Source of the DNA: Hippopus hippopus
Lineage: Eukaryota > Mollusca > Bivalvia > Cardiida > Cardiidae
Length of the DNA stretch: 64,000 nt
Reading direction: 5' to 3'
NCBI GenBank assembly: GCA_946811185.2
Contig: OX328099.1
Span: 17,325,859 to 17,389,858, forward strand
Under the pieces are notes generated by a model. That model saw only the letters and a program-made list of their open reading frames with translations. It was not told the DNA's origin and did no database searches. Shown in pieces: positions 31,920 to 41,919 of the stretch (position 1 is the first letter of the stretch; each line of letters begins with the position of its first letter). A program made the position numbers and the translations under genes.

Positions 31920-32235
31920 TAGCAGGTAACAAAATTTTAGGCCTTTCCAAATTTAAAGCCCTTGAGGATGAAAAATTAAGTTTGACTGAAATGATAGAAT
32001 TTTTATTTGAAAGGATAGAAAATCATTGTTGAGAAAAGGGAGAAAAAAAAATTTGCAGACCATTTGTGAAAGAATGTGTCAAAAAGAGAAAGTGCTTATG
32101 ACATGGACTTTCTCCAACGATGGTTTTTTACTATTTTAGAGATGAATCCTACCATTTTGGCCTCATTTGCTTTGTTGTCCGCAAATTTGTTCAACTAGGG
32201 CTATTCTAAAATTATGTAGTCTGGCAGACTCTATC
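31920..32235. repeat. Mosaic of degenerate TTAA-hairpin MITE pieces
   Basis: A minus-type B side (AACAAAATTTTAGGCCTTTC) and core start are followed by a plus-type core end and B side (CCTACCATTTTGGCCTCATT, TTTGTTGTCCGCAAATTTG). Confidence 0.4.
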
Positions 32236-32425
32236 AAACTATCCAGTTTTAACAAGCCTGATAAAGGAACCCTTTCAAAACATGTGGATAAAAAGGAGAA
32301 AATGATGGTAACCAGCATTTTGGGACAAAACTAATCATTTATTTACATCACATTTGATTTTTCGTCTGCAATGCTTCCAAATTGAAAAAGTCTTAAGATT
32401 TCTGGGTTCTGTTGTGAAGAGTTAA
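32236..32425 (+). mobile_element. TTAA-hairpin MITE, degenerate
   Basis: CAGTTTTAACAAGCCTGATA, AAAAAGGAGAAAATGATGGT then AACCAGCATTTTG; the right core arm is deleted; right end TGTGAAGAGTTAA. Confidence 0.45.
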
Positions 32426-33062
32426 AAGAAATTATGTGACCTTGATTGGAGTAGAATACATATATGTGCAGCCAGACTTTGTAATTAAAGTTAAGCTGCT
32501 GCTTTTTCTCCAAGGTTTCCACTGCATAACATTACCAATTTTATGGCTAAAAGTAATCGGTTATGTGGGTGTTGACTTCAAAAGAGATTGAAAAATATCT
32601 TGAGCCCATCACGAAAATTTCCCCTGCAGCAAAATGTTCTGTTTGTGTTTATAGGGGGAAAAAAACTGTGACAATTTGATTTTCCTCCAAACTGCACTGG
32701 CAAACATCAGGAACCTAAAATGTCAGATTGATACTTTATAGCCTTTCAAATTTACAGCTGGAATTTAAAAATCAATATACAGCTCTTAGCCCAGGAAATC
32801 TTTCAGTGTAAAATTTGCAGATTTTGTAATCAATTGTGCCCCTACTTTACTCTGGTTTTGGAACTCTGCAGTTGTATCAGCATATCCATCTTTTTCTCCT
32901 TTATATAACAAATTGTAGGTCTATGATAAGATTAATTGCCCATAGTGTGCAGCCTAATCTTAATCTGCTCTGGTTACAACTTATCTTGATAATCTGGCTC
33001 AAATGGTTTTGGAATTGCAATACTTGTGTCTATTTATATCATTTTAGAAAAGTCCACTTCAT
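32426..33062. other. Unassigned sequence
   Basis: No gene or repeat recognised; the 76-codon frame at 32836-33066 has no motif. Confidence 0.4.
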
Positions 33063-33289
33063 TTAACCCTTTACCACACAATCCCTATTTTAAAGGACCC
33101 TGAGAGAGAAGCCTTTAGAAATCATTGTGGGAAAAGAAAAAGTGCTGGTAACCAACATTTTTTTTCCATTTCCTACAATGTTTTCTACTCTAAGATGAGT
33201 TCTATCATTTGAACAACATTTTATTTGTCCTCTTGGCATGCATTCATTTCAGATGAGCCTTAAAATTTGATTGTGCGGCAAAGGTTTAA
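33063..33289 (+). mobile_element. TTAA-hairpin MITE, first of a head-to-head pair
   Basis: TTAACCCTTTACCACACAAT on the left; its B end runs GTGCGGCAAAGGTTTAA. The final TTAA is shared with the next copy. Confidence 0.8.
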
Positions 33290-33514
33290 CCCTTTACCAC
33301 ATGCGGATATCTTAAACATATTTAAATTAAAAACATTTACAGGCCACAATTTAAATGTGATAAAAATGATAGGGTTTGTCTCTGAAAGGATAGAAAGCAT
33401 TGTGGGAAAAGGATAAAATGCTGTTTACCAGCATTTTCTCCTTTTCCCACAATGTTTTAAAAAGCCTTCGTTATCAGGGTTGTTGAAAGTCGGGGTTGTG
33501 TGGTAAAGGGTTAA
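33286..33514 (-). mobile_element. TTAA-hairpin MITE, second of a head-to-head pair
   Basis: Starts at the shared TTAA with CCCTTTACCACATGCGG and ends GTGGTAAAGGGTTAA. It retains the internal TTTAAATG site that is the insertion point in the nested copies. Confidence 0.85.
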
Positions 33515-34390
33515 CTGGTAGAGAGCCAATCCTAACTTTTTTTGCTGTAGAGAAGTGTTCAATATTGGACTGAATAGAATAAAATGTCCAGTCTGGCTGC
33601 ACTGTCCATTATTTTGAGTAAGGCCTATTTAAAATCAGATTGTAATCAAGGTCTATTTTTCTATGAAATTAACCTTAAACGACACCCATTTTATTCAAAA
33701 AGTGCTTTGAGTCTGAAGGTTAAAAAAGTATAATCTCGTGGGAGTTATAGGGTCTTAGAAAATCCAGTAGATAAATCATTGCAGGCCTTCTTGAGTATTC
33801 TGGGAAATTTCTGTCTCTTCCTGCGTGCTGTATCGATTTTAAGTTTGGCAAGAAAAGATTACTTTGTGTATGAATTATGCAGTATTTATGTCAGGCAATT
33901 TAACCCTCTCACTGTGCAAAATTTTTGTTCCATCACAATGATCATAATTGAGTTATGCTCTGTGAAAAGGGGGCTTAATGCATTTGCAAAAAGTATCAAC
34001 CATGTCAGCCTGCACAGCCCACACGGGCTGACATTGGTCAAAACTTTTTGCTGTTTATAAATTTTCTGCATGTTCAAGGACCATTCTATCTCATGAATTA
34101 GTCGGTTGTTGGACAAAATTGATTTTATGGACCCATAATACTGTGATGACTTGCTTTGTATAATGCACCAGGAAGAAGCATTAAGCCCTTATATTATATT
34201 TCATGTGTCTATTTTTAGAAATGTTATGGGTAAAGAAATGTCGTAATTTAAGCTGGGGGGAATTATTTCCCCGTCACAGTGAATATTTTCCTCCTGCCAA
34301 AAATCTGGAACTACTTTTTTAAGTTTTTTAAGTTTTTAAGTTTTAAAAGTGGCATTCGTTGACAAAATAATCAGAGGAAATATATAATTC
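33515..34390. other. Unassigned sequence with a dispersed-repeat fragment
   Basis: GCTCTGTGAAAAGGGGGCTT then AATGCA (about 33957-33982) and CAGCCTGCACAGCCCACACG..GGCTGAC form a local hairpin and look like one end of another dispersed bivalve-type repeat (compare CCCTTTTCACAGAGC at 46341). TTTTTTAAG repeats occur near 34315-34345. Confidence 0.45.
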
Positions 34391-34542
34391 ATTTCATCAG
34401 CTTGTGGTTAATACGGGGAAATATTTGCCTCAAAAGGGAAAGGTCCGCGAAAATAACTCGTGCCTTACGGCACTCGTTATTTTCGCATACCTTTCCCTTT
34501 TTCAGCAAGTATTTCCCCATATTAACCCCAAGCTGATGAAAT
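34391..34542. repeat. 150-bp near-perfect palindrome
   Basis: ATTTCATCAGCTTGTGGTTA on the left pairs with TTAACCCCAAGCTGATGAAA on the right. Inner arms GAAAATAACTCGTGCC and GGCACTCGTTATTTTC meet at about 34468. It is likely a fold-back MITE; family not identified. Confidence 0.7.
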
Positions 34543-34708
34543 AAACTCTATTTTTTGCCAGACCATGGCTCAAATATTTTAGGTGTGGACTGCATTGCCA
34601 TAGATAATAATATTTTGCATATCTTTTATTGAATTCATAAAATGAAATGATGGAAGTATAAAATGACTGCCCATGAAGCCAGGTTACTGTAAAATTGTAC
34701 AAACAGGA

Positions 34709-34937
34709 TTAACCCTTTACCAGACAATGAAATTTCAGACCCTTCCAAATTGAAAGCATTAGCCAACAACAATTTCACTGTTGCTCAGATGATGCAATTT
34801 TCCTTTGATGGGGTAGAAAACATTGTGGGAAAAGGAGAAAATGCTGGTTACCAGCATTTTCTCCTTTTCCCACAATGTTTTCAACAGCCTTTTCTTCTAG
34901 GGTAGTTGAAAGTCAGCATTGAGTGGTAAAGGGTTAA
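34709..34937 (-). mobile_element. TTAA-hairpin MITE, complete
   Basis: TTAA at both ends; ends CCCTTTACCA and TGGTAAAGGG; perfect-looking core centred near 34849. Confidence 0.85.
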
Positions 34938-35137
34938 GACTTGTTAAATTTGAGAGTATTTGCAGATGACAGTCTAGATGTGGCTCAAATGTTGGTACTG
35001 GTCTTTGAAAGGATTCTAAGAAGACATTGTGGGGAAAGGGGATAATGCTTGTTATCTCCATTTTCTCTTTTTTTCCACAATGTTTTCAAAAGCCTTTTTC
35101 TCCAGGGTCATTAAATATGGGAGTGGTAAAGGGTTGA
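34938..35137 (-). mobile_element. TTAA-hairpin MITE missing its B end
   Basis: Starts directly after the previous copy with GACTTGTTAAATTTGAGAGT; contains GATGTGGCTCAAATGTTGG, a decayed core, and ends GTGGTAAAGGGTTGA. Confidence 0.6.
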
Positions 35138-35337
35138 AACTTCTTTTTTATGGCAATCTTAAAAAAAGGCCAGAAAATAAAAGAAAGGAGTGTTGAGGGA
35201 GAAGACATTAGTACAACAATAGTTTTAGGGACTTTCAGATACTTCTCTCTCAAGCACTTATATTTATGAGAATGGTTTTTAGAGTGTTTAGCATAGTTAG
35301 AATTTCTTTCATTTCGTATTCAGGTGATTCCAAACTG

Positions 35338-35541
35338 TTAAGGCTTACAGGACAACAAAAATTTAGATTTCGTCAAATTCAAAGCAATGACAGACGACAA
35401 TTAGATATTGTCCAAATAATGGAATTTTTCTCAATGTTTAAAACATACTGGGCAAAGAGAAAAATGCTGGTAACCAGCATTTTCTCCTTTTCTTATAATG
35501 CTTTTTAAAGCTTTCTTTCATAGGTTTGTTGAAAGGGTTGA
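35338..35541 (-). mobile_element. TTAA-hairpin MITE, diverged
   Basis: TTAAGGCTTACAGGACAACA at the start. The left core arm is deleted (GGGCAAAGAGAAAAATGC), the centre intact (GCTGGTAACCAGC). Ends GTTGAAAGGGTTGA. Confidence 0.55.
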
Positions 35542-35635
35542 GACATTAAATATTAAAAGGCATTGCCAGTAACTTGTAAATTGCTCTTATAGATAGGACT
35601 TAGTTAAAAGGTCTTTTAACCCTACCACAATCCTG

Positions 35636-36016
35636 GCCCAGTTTCACGGAAAAAACTTAGGTCTAGTATTTTACTCGAACCGGCTATCAGACTTATTTGA
35701 AGACTCGGGTTGAATTTGTTATTTGAGAAGCATTTCACCAACAGTAACAGACTTAAGTAACATTCTCAAATCCTGAGGTAACACAACGATCCAGACTTGA
35801 CTCAGCAAAATAGTAGACCTAAGTCTGTTAACTGAGTTAAGTCTGTTAATTTTGCTGAGTTGAGTCTGGAATGTTGTGTCATCTCAGGATTTGAGAATGT
35901 TACGTAAGTCTGTTGATGTTGTGAAATGCATCTCAAATGACCAACTCAACCTAAGTCAGATTCTGAGTCAGAAGATTTGAGTAAAATAAGAGAGACTTAA
36001 GTTCTTGAAACCAGGC
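35636..36016. mobile_element. 381-bp inverted-repeat MITE inserted in a TTAA-hairpin MITE
   Basis: Ends are GCCCAGTTTCACGGAAAAAA then CTTAGGTCT on the left and, reversed, GCCTGGTTTCAAGAACTTAA then GTCTCT on the right. CCTG (35632-35635, 36017-36020) is a likely 4-bp target duplication. The middle is a long imperfect palindrome (ACTTAAGTAACATTCTCAAA and matching TTTGAGAATGTTACGTAAGT). Superfamily uncertain. Confidence 0.7.
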
Positions 36017-36171
36017 CCTGAGTTTGAACTACCGGTACTCTGACCGAGAAGGCATTTGAAAACAATTTTGGAAGCGGAGAAAGTGCTGGTAACCAGCATT
36101 TTATCCTTTACCAACTTGTTTTCTACTCTTTCACAGATGAATCCTACCATTTGAGCCGAATTTAACCCTTT

Positions 36172-36390
36172 ACCAAACAATCCCTGGTTTTTACGACCCA
36201 AAGGAAGAAGCCTTCTGAAAACATTGTGGGAAAAGGAGAAAATGCTGGTAACCAACATTTTCTCCTCTTCCCACAATGTTTTCTACTCTTCTAAAGTCAT
36301 GTTTCAATTTTTGAATCACGTTTATTTTGTCGTCTGCAAATGCTTTCAATTTGGACAAGTCTAAAATTTTGTCGTTTGGTGAAGTGTTAA
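36172..36390 (+). mobile_element. TTAA-hairpin MITE nested at an internal TTAA
   Basis: TTAACCCTTTACCAAACAAT to GTTTGGTGAAGTGTTAA. Its target is the same internal TTAA (beside GAGCC..AATTTAA) used by the nested pair at 13024-13470. Confidence 0.85.
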
Positions 36391-36469
36391 TTTATTGTCT
36401 GCAAATGGCTTGGATTTGGACATGTCCAAAGTTTCGCAGTTTGGTAAAGAGTTTAAGCCCCAATAGCGG

Positions 36470-36635
36470 CCAAAAGTAAGCAAAGGAGGTGATAAAATGC
36501 ATTTAAAATTAAATCATACCATTTAAAACTATGACCGTACAATAACAGATTGTCATATTCACAATGATTTCCATACTGTAAAATGGTATGTTTTAAATTA
36601 ATATGCAATTTTACAACCCATTGTTTACTGCTAAC
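36470..36635. mobile_element. Palindromic MITE with ATGCATTTAAA arms
   Basis: Left arm GTAAGCAAAGG..TAAAATGCATTTAAAATTA, right arm reversed GTAAACAATGG..TAAAATTGCATATTAAT. The middle contains CAGATTGTCATATTCACA. A second copy lies at 51250-53790, split by a HINE. Confidence 0.6.
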
Positions 36636-36675
36636 CCCTTATGGGACTTTAAGTACTTGTTGGGTAATGTAGACA

Positions 36676-36839
36676 GAAGATAAACTGGATGTAAAAAAGA
36701 TGGCTGCAGTAGCCTTGGAATCATTTGGCAAACCTCAAGTGAACCATGGATGAAATCGAAGATAAACTGGATGTAAAAAAGATGGCTGCAGTAGCCTTGG
36801 AATCATTTGGCAAACCTCAAGTGAACCATGGATGAAATC
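36676..36839 (+). repeat. Perfect 82-bp tandem duplication
   Basis: Two adjacent copies (36676-36757, 36758-36839) appear identical, starting GAAGATAAACTGGATG. Each contains ATGGCTGCAGTAGCC, a 17-codon mini-frame (MAAVALESFGKPQVNHG, then stop). Identity implies a very recent duplication or an assembly artefact. Confidence 0.8.
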
Positions 36840-37412
36840 CCTCTATTCAGATGACTGGTATTCACCTTCACAGTTTCAATTCTATGCCGGAAATAAACCG
36901 CGTTACCATTCTTCATTCTTTAGATCGTAAAGCTCCACTTAAATGAGGAAAACACAAATAACACAATTTTCTATTAAAGGCTTTCTAAATACATATCTGT
37001 TGACAAACAGTTTGTAAATACATTTATAAAGTGTCTTATTAATTCTTTTGGTTTAGTTTTCATGGACAGATTGATAGATGTGAATAACTTTACTTTAGTT
37101 GTTATTGTTTTTGTTGATAATTGATTTTCATGGGTGCTGCCATGTTTAAGATCATGTGACTGACAGTTTTCAAAATGAAAACCTCCTTTACATCCATGAT
37201 GAGGTAGATGTAGTTACAAAATCGGCTGACTCACTTTTAAGAAACACTCAAACAAAGGTCATGCAGAAAAAAAGTTACTGTATTACTTTGTGTGCTTTTT
37301 GGTAGCTGGTCCAGGTCCTTCAGATTAGCATAATTATAGGGCTTACAATGTGTGTAAAGTATGGTGGCTTTATAGGGTCCAAATTGGAGTCTTGTTTTGC
37401 CAGATTAATTGA
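36840..37412. other. Unassigned sequence
   Basis: No gene or repeat recognised. Confidence 0.4.
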
Positions 37413-37602
37413 ATGGTGTTTAACGCAGCTTTCAACATCATTTCATTCAAACATGGCAACAGCTCACCAGTACTAGGCTAGTGCTCTGAAGTATCTTGCC
37501 CAAGGACACCCCTGAAAAAAGAAACCCAGTGCGTCCAGTGAGGTTTTAACTCGGGACCTCCTGGTTACAAGTCAGGTACACTTTACTACTGGGCCACACA
37601 AG
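37413..37602 (-). mobile_element. tRNA-derived SINE, reverse orientation
   Basis: Tail side TGAATGGTGTTTAACGCAGC; head side (about 37545-37600) with GTTTTAACTCGGGACCTCCT (reverse B box), GTTACAAGTCAGGTACA and TTTACTACTGGGCCAC (reverse A-box side). It differs in the body from the other SINEs here, so it may be a separate family. Confidence 0.6.
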
Positions 37603-37768
37603 ACCCTTTTTTCTGTCAGAATGAATATATCAACTTACAAAAAGAAAGTTTAATTCATTAATTATTTATTTGCAAATAAATTTTAAAAATGGACAAGAAA
37701 GACATGCATATGCAAATAACTTTGCTGAAAATTTTGTAGTGCCATACCATTTTAATGTTAAAATTTCT

Positions 37769-37998
37769 TTTAACCCTTTACCAGACGACAGAATTTTAAC
37801 CATGTACAAATTGAAAGCATTTGCAGACAACAATTTCAGTATGGCCCAAATGGTGCAATTTTTCTTTGATAGGGTAGAAAACGTTTTGTGAAAAGGAGAA
37901 TATGCTAGTTACCAGCATTTTCTCCTTTTCCAACAATGTTTTCAAAAGGCTTCTTTCCCAGTGTCGTTTAATGTCAGCATTGTGCAGTAAAGGGTTAA
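37769..37998 (-). mobile_element. TTAA-hairpin MITE, complete
   Basis: TTAA at both ends; TTAACCCTTTACCAGACGAC and AGTAAAGGGTTAA; very similar to the copy at 27438, with a slightly imperfect core. Confidence 0.85.
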
Positions 37999-38255
37999 AA
38001 AAGAGATGGGTGAGGACCTATAAGACCTTGAATCACTCTAATGGCATCTACTGACTAGTACATATTCAAGAATGTGAAGGAAGCAGTTTAATAATTAATC
38101 ATTAAAAAGCAAAATATTGCATTATTATTAAGTCTTGAAAGCATGCGCTAAAGACTTTGGAAAACAACATGTATGCTGAGGAAATTCCTTATTGAGAGCA
38201 AAATCTCAATTTATTGGTTCAGATTGGTCAAACTCTGGATTATCGGTAAAGGGTT

Positions 38256-38460
38256 GAATTTGTCTATATTGAATGCATTAATTTTGTAGACAATGAAAGT
38301 AAAGGTTGTTCAGACTGTAAAATTTGCCTTTAAGGGGTAGAAAACATGGGAAAAGAAGAAAAATGTAGTTACACGCATTCTATCCTTTTTCGATGATGTT
38401 TTCAAAAAACTGATTCCTGAGGATGGCAAAAACACAGGAACCTTTGGTAAAGAGCTATAG
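38256..38460 (-). mobile_element. TTAA-hairpin MITE, degenerate
   Basis: TTGTAGACAATGAAAGTAAA, GGGGTAGAAAACATGGGAAA, GGTAAAGAGCTA. A separate B/A-end scrap with GGTAAAGGGTTGA lies just upstream (about 38240-38255). Confidence 0.45.
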
Positions 38461-39798
38461 AAATGAACTGTCTGTCATATCAGCTAAGAAAGATTCTGTC
38501 CTTTGTAACTGAATATCTCTCTGGAATTGACTGAATAGTTGATAACTCAAAGCGGAAAAAAATGAAAGAGATAAGGAAGTAAAGGCTTATTCATCATAGA
38601 TGACATCTTTAGTTTATCCATAAACACTGAAATAAAGAATCCCAAGAGAGTAACTATTCATCTTTAGTTGTCTTTCATAATTGCTTAGAGCTTACAGGTT
38701 ATGTACTGGTGATATGGTTGGTAATACAGGTTTTTTTGAGTTCAGATCCCAGAGTTGACAGGTAAAAAATTCAGAGGATTGATAGAATTGACGTTGCGAT
38801 AGCATTCCTTTCTTACCTAGTGATATGTTTCAAATCCATTTCTATTTGTAGGCAGCCACATGAGCTTGTAGCCTGAAGGAATGTTGAGTGCAGTGTTGGC
38901 AGCAGAGAATATGAGAAGGTGCACTGATCACCATGAATACCTGGAATCCTGTGAAAAATGGGATGAGAGTAAGATACAACGGTCATGTTGCCAAAATATA
39001 ATAACATGAGTTAGGTGACTTAGAGTATAATTTCATTCATCTGACTAGCAACAAATCAAATCATTTTAATTTGCAGTAAAGTAAGGTATTTTCCAAATCT
39101 TGGATATTTGATATGTTGTATCACCTTATGAACGAAAGTTACGGCAATTTTAGCCCTGGGGTTAAGACAGATCCATGCATTAGATACTTAATAAGGGCCC
39201 ACTTGTTTTTCGTATTGCATTGTATTTTATCTTGGACTGTATCATCATGCAACACCCTAGGAGTTTTTCTATTTCTATGATTTGTAGCATGTTTGCTCTA
39301 GAACTAGGCTGTCTATGAACAAAATTGCAGCCTTTTAGTCAATAAGCTTATTCCAGACAAGTTTATTGCAATAATCAGAGCGGCCCATATTATTCACAAG
39401 TTTATCATTGCTGTCTGAACAAAGCAATAAAATTGTTCTTTCCTTGGTCTCCAGAACAGCCGGAATTGTCTAGGACTGTCTTCCTCATGGCTGTCTGTAA
39501 CCTCTGCCTTTGTCAAAATACTTGGAAAGTAAATCATGTGGCAAGTTTCTGTGAATGGAAGCTGCACAACATGTATGAACCTTGAGGCCAGTCAAAAATG
39601 TAGCCTTTGAAGTGATTAACAGAATCACAACATGTATTTAAAATCCATTGTTTGCCTCCAGTGTGCAGAAAAATCAGGACTAATGTTTGAGAAGAACATG
39701 TTGGATTATTCTGTTGACTAGGAAGGCTAAGCCCTGTATTACAGGTGGCATATTTTAGACAATGTGTTTACAAGTACAAAGGACGTAAAGGAGAGATA
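38461..39798. other. Unassigned sequence
   Basis: No repeat ends or coding features recognised; likely intergenic or intronic. Confidence 0.4.
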
Positions 39799-40009
39799 TT
39801 TAACCATTTACCACACAATCCCGACTTTCAACGACCCTTTGAAAGCATTGTGGGAAAAGACAAAAAAGCTTGTAACCAGCATTTTCTTCTTTTTCCACAG
39901 TGTTTTTTACCCTTTGAAAGACAACTTTTTTGAGTAACCTCAAATGTGCCATCTGCAAATGCTTTTGATTCAGACCAGGCTGAAATTTTGTTGTGTTGTA
40001 AAGAGTTAA
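39799..40009 (+). mobile_element. TTAA-hairpin MITE
   Basis: TTAACCATTTACCACACAAT to TTGTAAAGAGTTAA. Right core arm mutated. Followed immediately by a 16-G tract. Confidence 0.7.
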
Positions 40010-40025
40010 GGGGGGGGGGGGGGGG
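40010..40025 (+). repeat. Poly-G tract (16 G)
   Basis: Uninterrupted Gs directly after the TTAA of the preceding MITE. Confidence 0.85.
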
Positions 40026-40435
40026 AATCTTACTCGGAAATGGGAATAGGTGGTTTTTACTCCTTTTCCTAAACTGTTTCCAAAAGCTTTCGACTTTATA
40101 GTCTTAAAATTCTATTATTTATTTTATATTGAAAGAGAACTTAAAAAGTAAAGTATCACCATATAAAACCGAGTTAGTTAAATTTACATAAGTCTACTTG
40201 AAGGCAGCTTGGAATGGAACTAGAAGTATATCATGATTTATTCTTACAATTACCTGTTTATACAGATCTCTCTTAATTTAAATCTATTTATTAGGATTTT
40301 CTGGATAAAGCGACATTCTCACCTGCTTTAAGCTATCTTTATGGAGGAACCCACCACAACAATGGTCCAACTTCTTCATAATCTTAATCATTGCCAGGTG
40401 AACTTTCTGCTCTTCTTTATTTTACTTACCTATAA

Positions 40436-40664
40436 TTATCCCTTTACCACTCAATGACGACTTTTAACAACCCTGAGGAAGAAACCTTTTGAAAACATAG
40501 TGGGAAAAGGAGAAAATGCTGGTAACCAGCATTTTCTCCTTTTCCCACAATGTTTTCTACCCTATCAGAGAAAAATCGCATCATTTGAGCCATCATGAAA
40601 TTGTCATCTGCAAATGCTTTCAATTTAGATAGGTCTAAAATTTTACCGTGTGGTAAAGGGATAA
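40436..40664 (+). mobile_element. TTAA-hairpin MITE with TTAT/ATAA flanks
   Basis: TTATCCCTTTACCAC on the left and GTGGTAAAGGGATAA on the right. The flank change is symmetrical, so here it behaves as part of the inverted repeat, not as a direct duplication. Core perfect. Confidence 0.8.
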
Positions 40665-40838
40665 TCTGATATTTTTACAAGCCTTAGAAAGAACATTTTT
40701 GAAAACATTGTTGGAAAGAGAAAAAATTACAGTACCTGATGATTCCAAAGACAAATCTCATCATTTCAAAAGTTTAAGTTGTCTGCAAATGCTTTTGATT
40801 TGGATGTGTCAAAATTTTGTTGATAGGTAAAGAGTTAA
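40665..40838 (+). mobile_element. TTAA-hairpin MITE, partial
   Basis: TTTTTACAAGCCTTAGAAAG, GAAAACATTGTTGGAAAGAG, right core arm deleted, GATAGGTAAAGAGTTAA. Confidence 0.45.
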
Positions 40839-41919
40839 ATACTTCCATAAACAAGTAGCACAGTCTGGTCTATTGGCAATGTGATAAGGGAAAAGCAATA
40901 CCCCTGTGTAATTAACAGATAACATTTTCTTTATGACCTTGTTATCTTCATATTTTTATTTGGTTTTTACATCATATAATACTCACTGCTAACATCTTTT
41001 CTGTTGCTATTGGAGTGAGATAATACCTTGACTTGTGATTAATAATGTAGTTCTTTTTTTTGACATTGTTCTTTAGCTCTTCTTTTGTCTACCCTAATTG
41101 AAAAAAAAAAATGCTTCTTCCTCGAAGGGTAATTACCTTGGATTGATAAGTAGCTAGAAAGAATAGAAATAAATACAGAATATTACACTGTAGTGACTTT
41201 CATGGTGCTTGTATTTGATTCGAGCAGTGTGAGAAAATTTGATATCACGTGAGAACAAAGGTTAAGTGAGATTCCAAAATTTTCTTGCGCAACGAGAAGC
41301 AAATACTAGTACCAGGAAAAATACTACAGCATAATATTCCTTTTATCATATACCTTCACCTTTCAACGACAAAATATTGTAAATTATTGACATTTATTTA
41401 AAAACGGTAAACAAAATAAAACAAATAATGGTGAAGTAGTCAGTAACTTCATTTGAATAGCGGATGTTGTATTACAGCGTAAAATTTTGTCCAATCAAAT
41501 TGCAAAGAATACATACCCGTACAGTGCATGACTTATGTCATCATTACATCATCATACCATATTTGGAACCGTATTTCACAGTGTGTAGATAAAGATTTTT
41601 TTCTGTCGTGTTTTATCCATGTGCAACACATGTATTTAAGCCAGAAATTTTTCAGGTATATAATAAAAGAATTTATCATAATGATACTAGACCAGTGAAT
41701 TGCATTTCTAGGTCTTTGTCACCAAATCTTGAAAACATCATGGAACTGAGTAAATGCAAGATCTGACTTAAGTTCCATTCAGTCTGATCTTCATTAACAC
41801 CATCCACAGTATCCCTAATTGTGCTCATAGGTTGATAATATGGTGCAATGGTACTACAGTAGGTTTACCTCACCCTTTCCAAGATAACATGTTAGACTAT
41901 TCAGTAATAAAAGCATTGT
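40839..41919. other. Unassigned sequence
   Basis: No gene or repeat recognised. Confidence 0.4.

Larger units (their letters stand above)
35616..36456 (+). mobile_element. TTAA-hairpin MITE interrupted twice
   Basis: The A end TTAACCCTACCACAATCCTG (35616-35635) is followed by a 381-bp foreign element. The copy resumes at 36017/36021 (CTGAGTTTGAACTACC) through its core, is split at an internal TTAA by another family copy (36172-36390), and finishes TTTATTGTCTGCAAATGG...GGTAAAGAGTTTAA. The remaining pieces sum to about 240 bp, the normal size. Confidence 0.8.
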
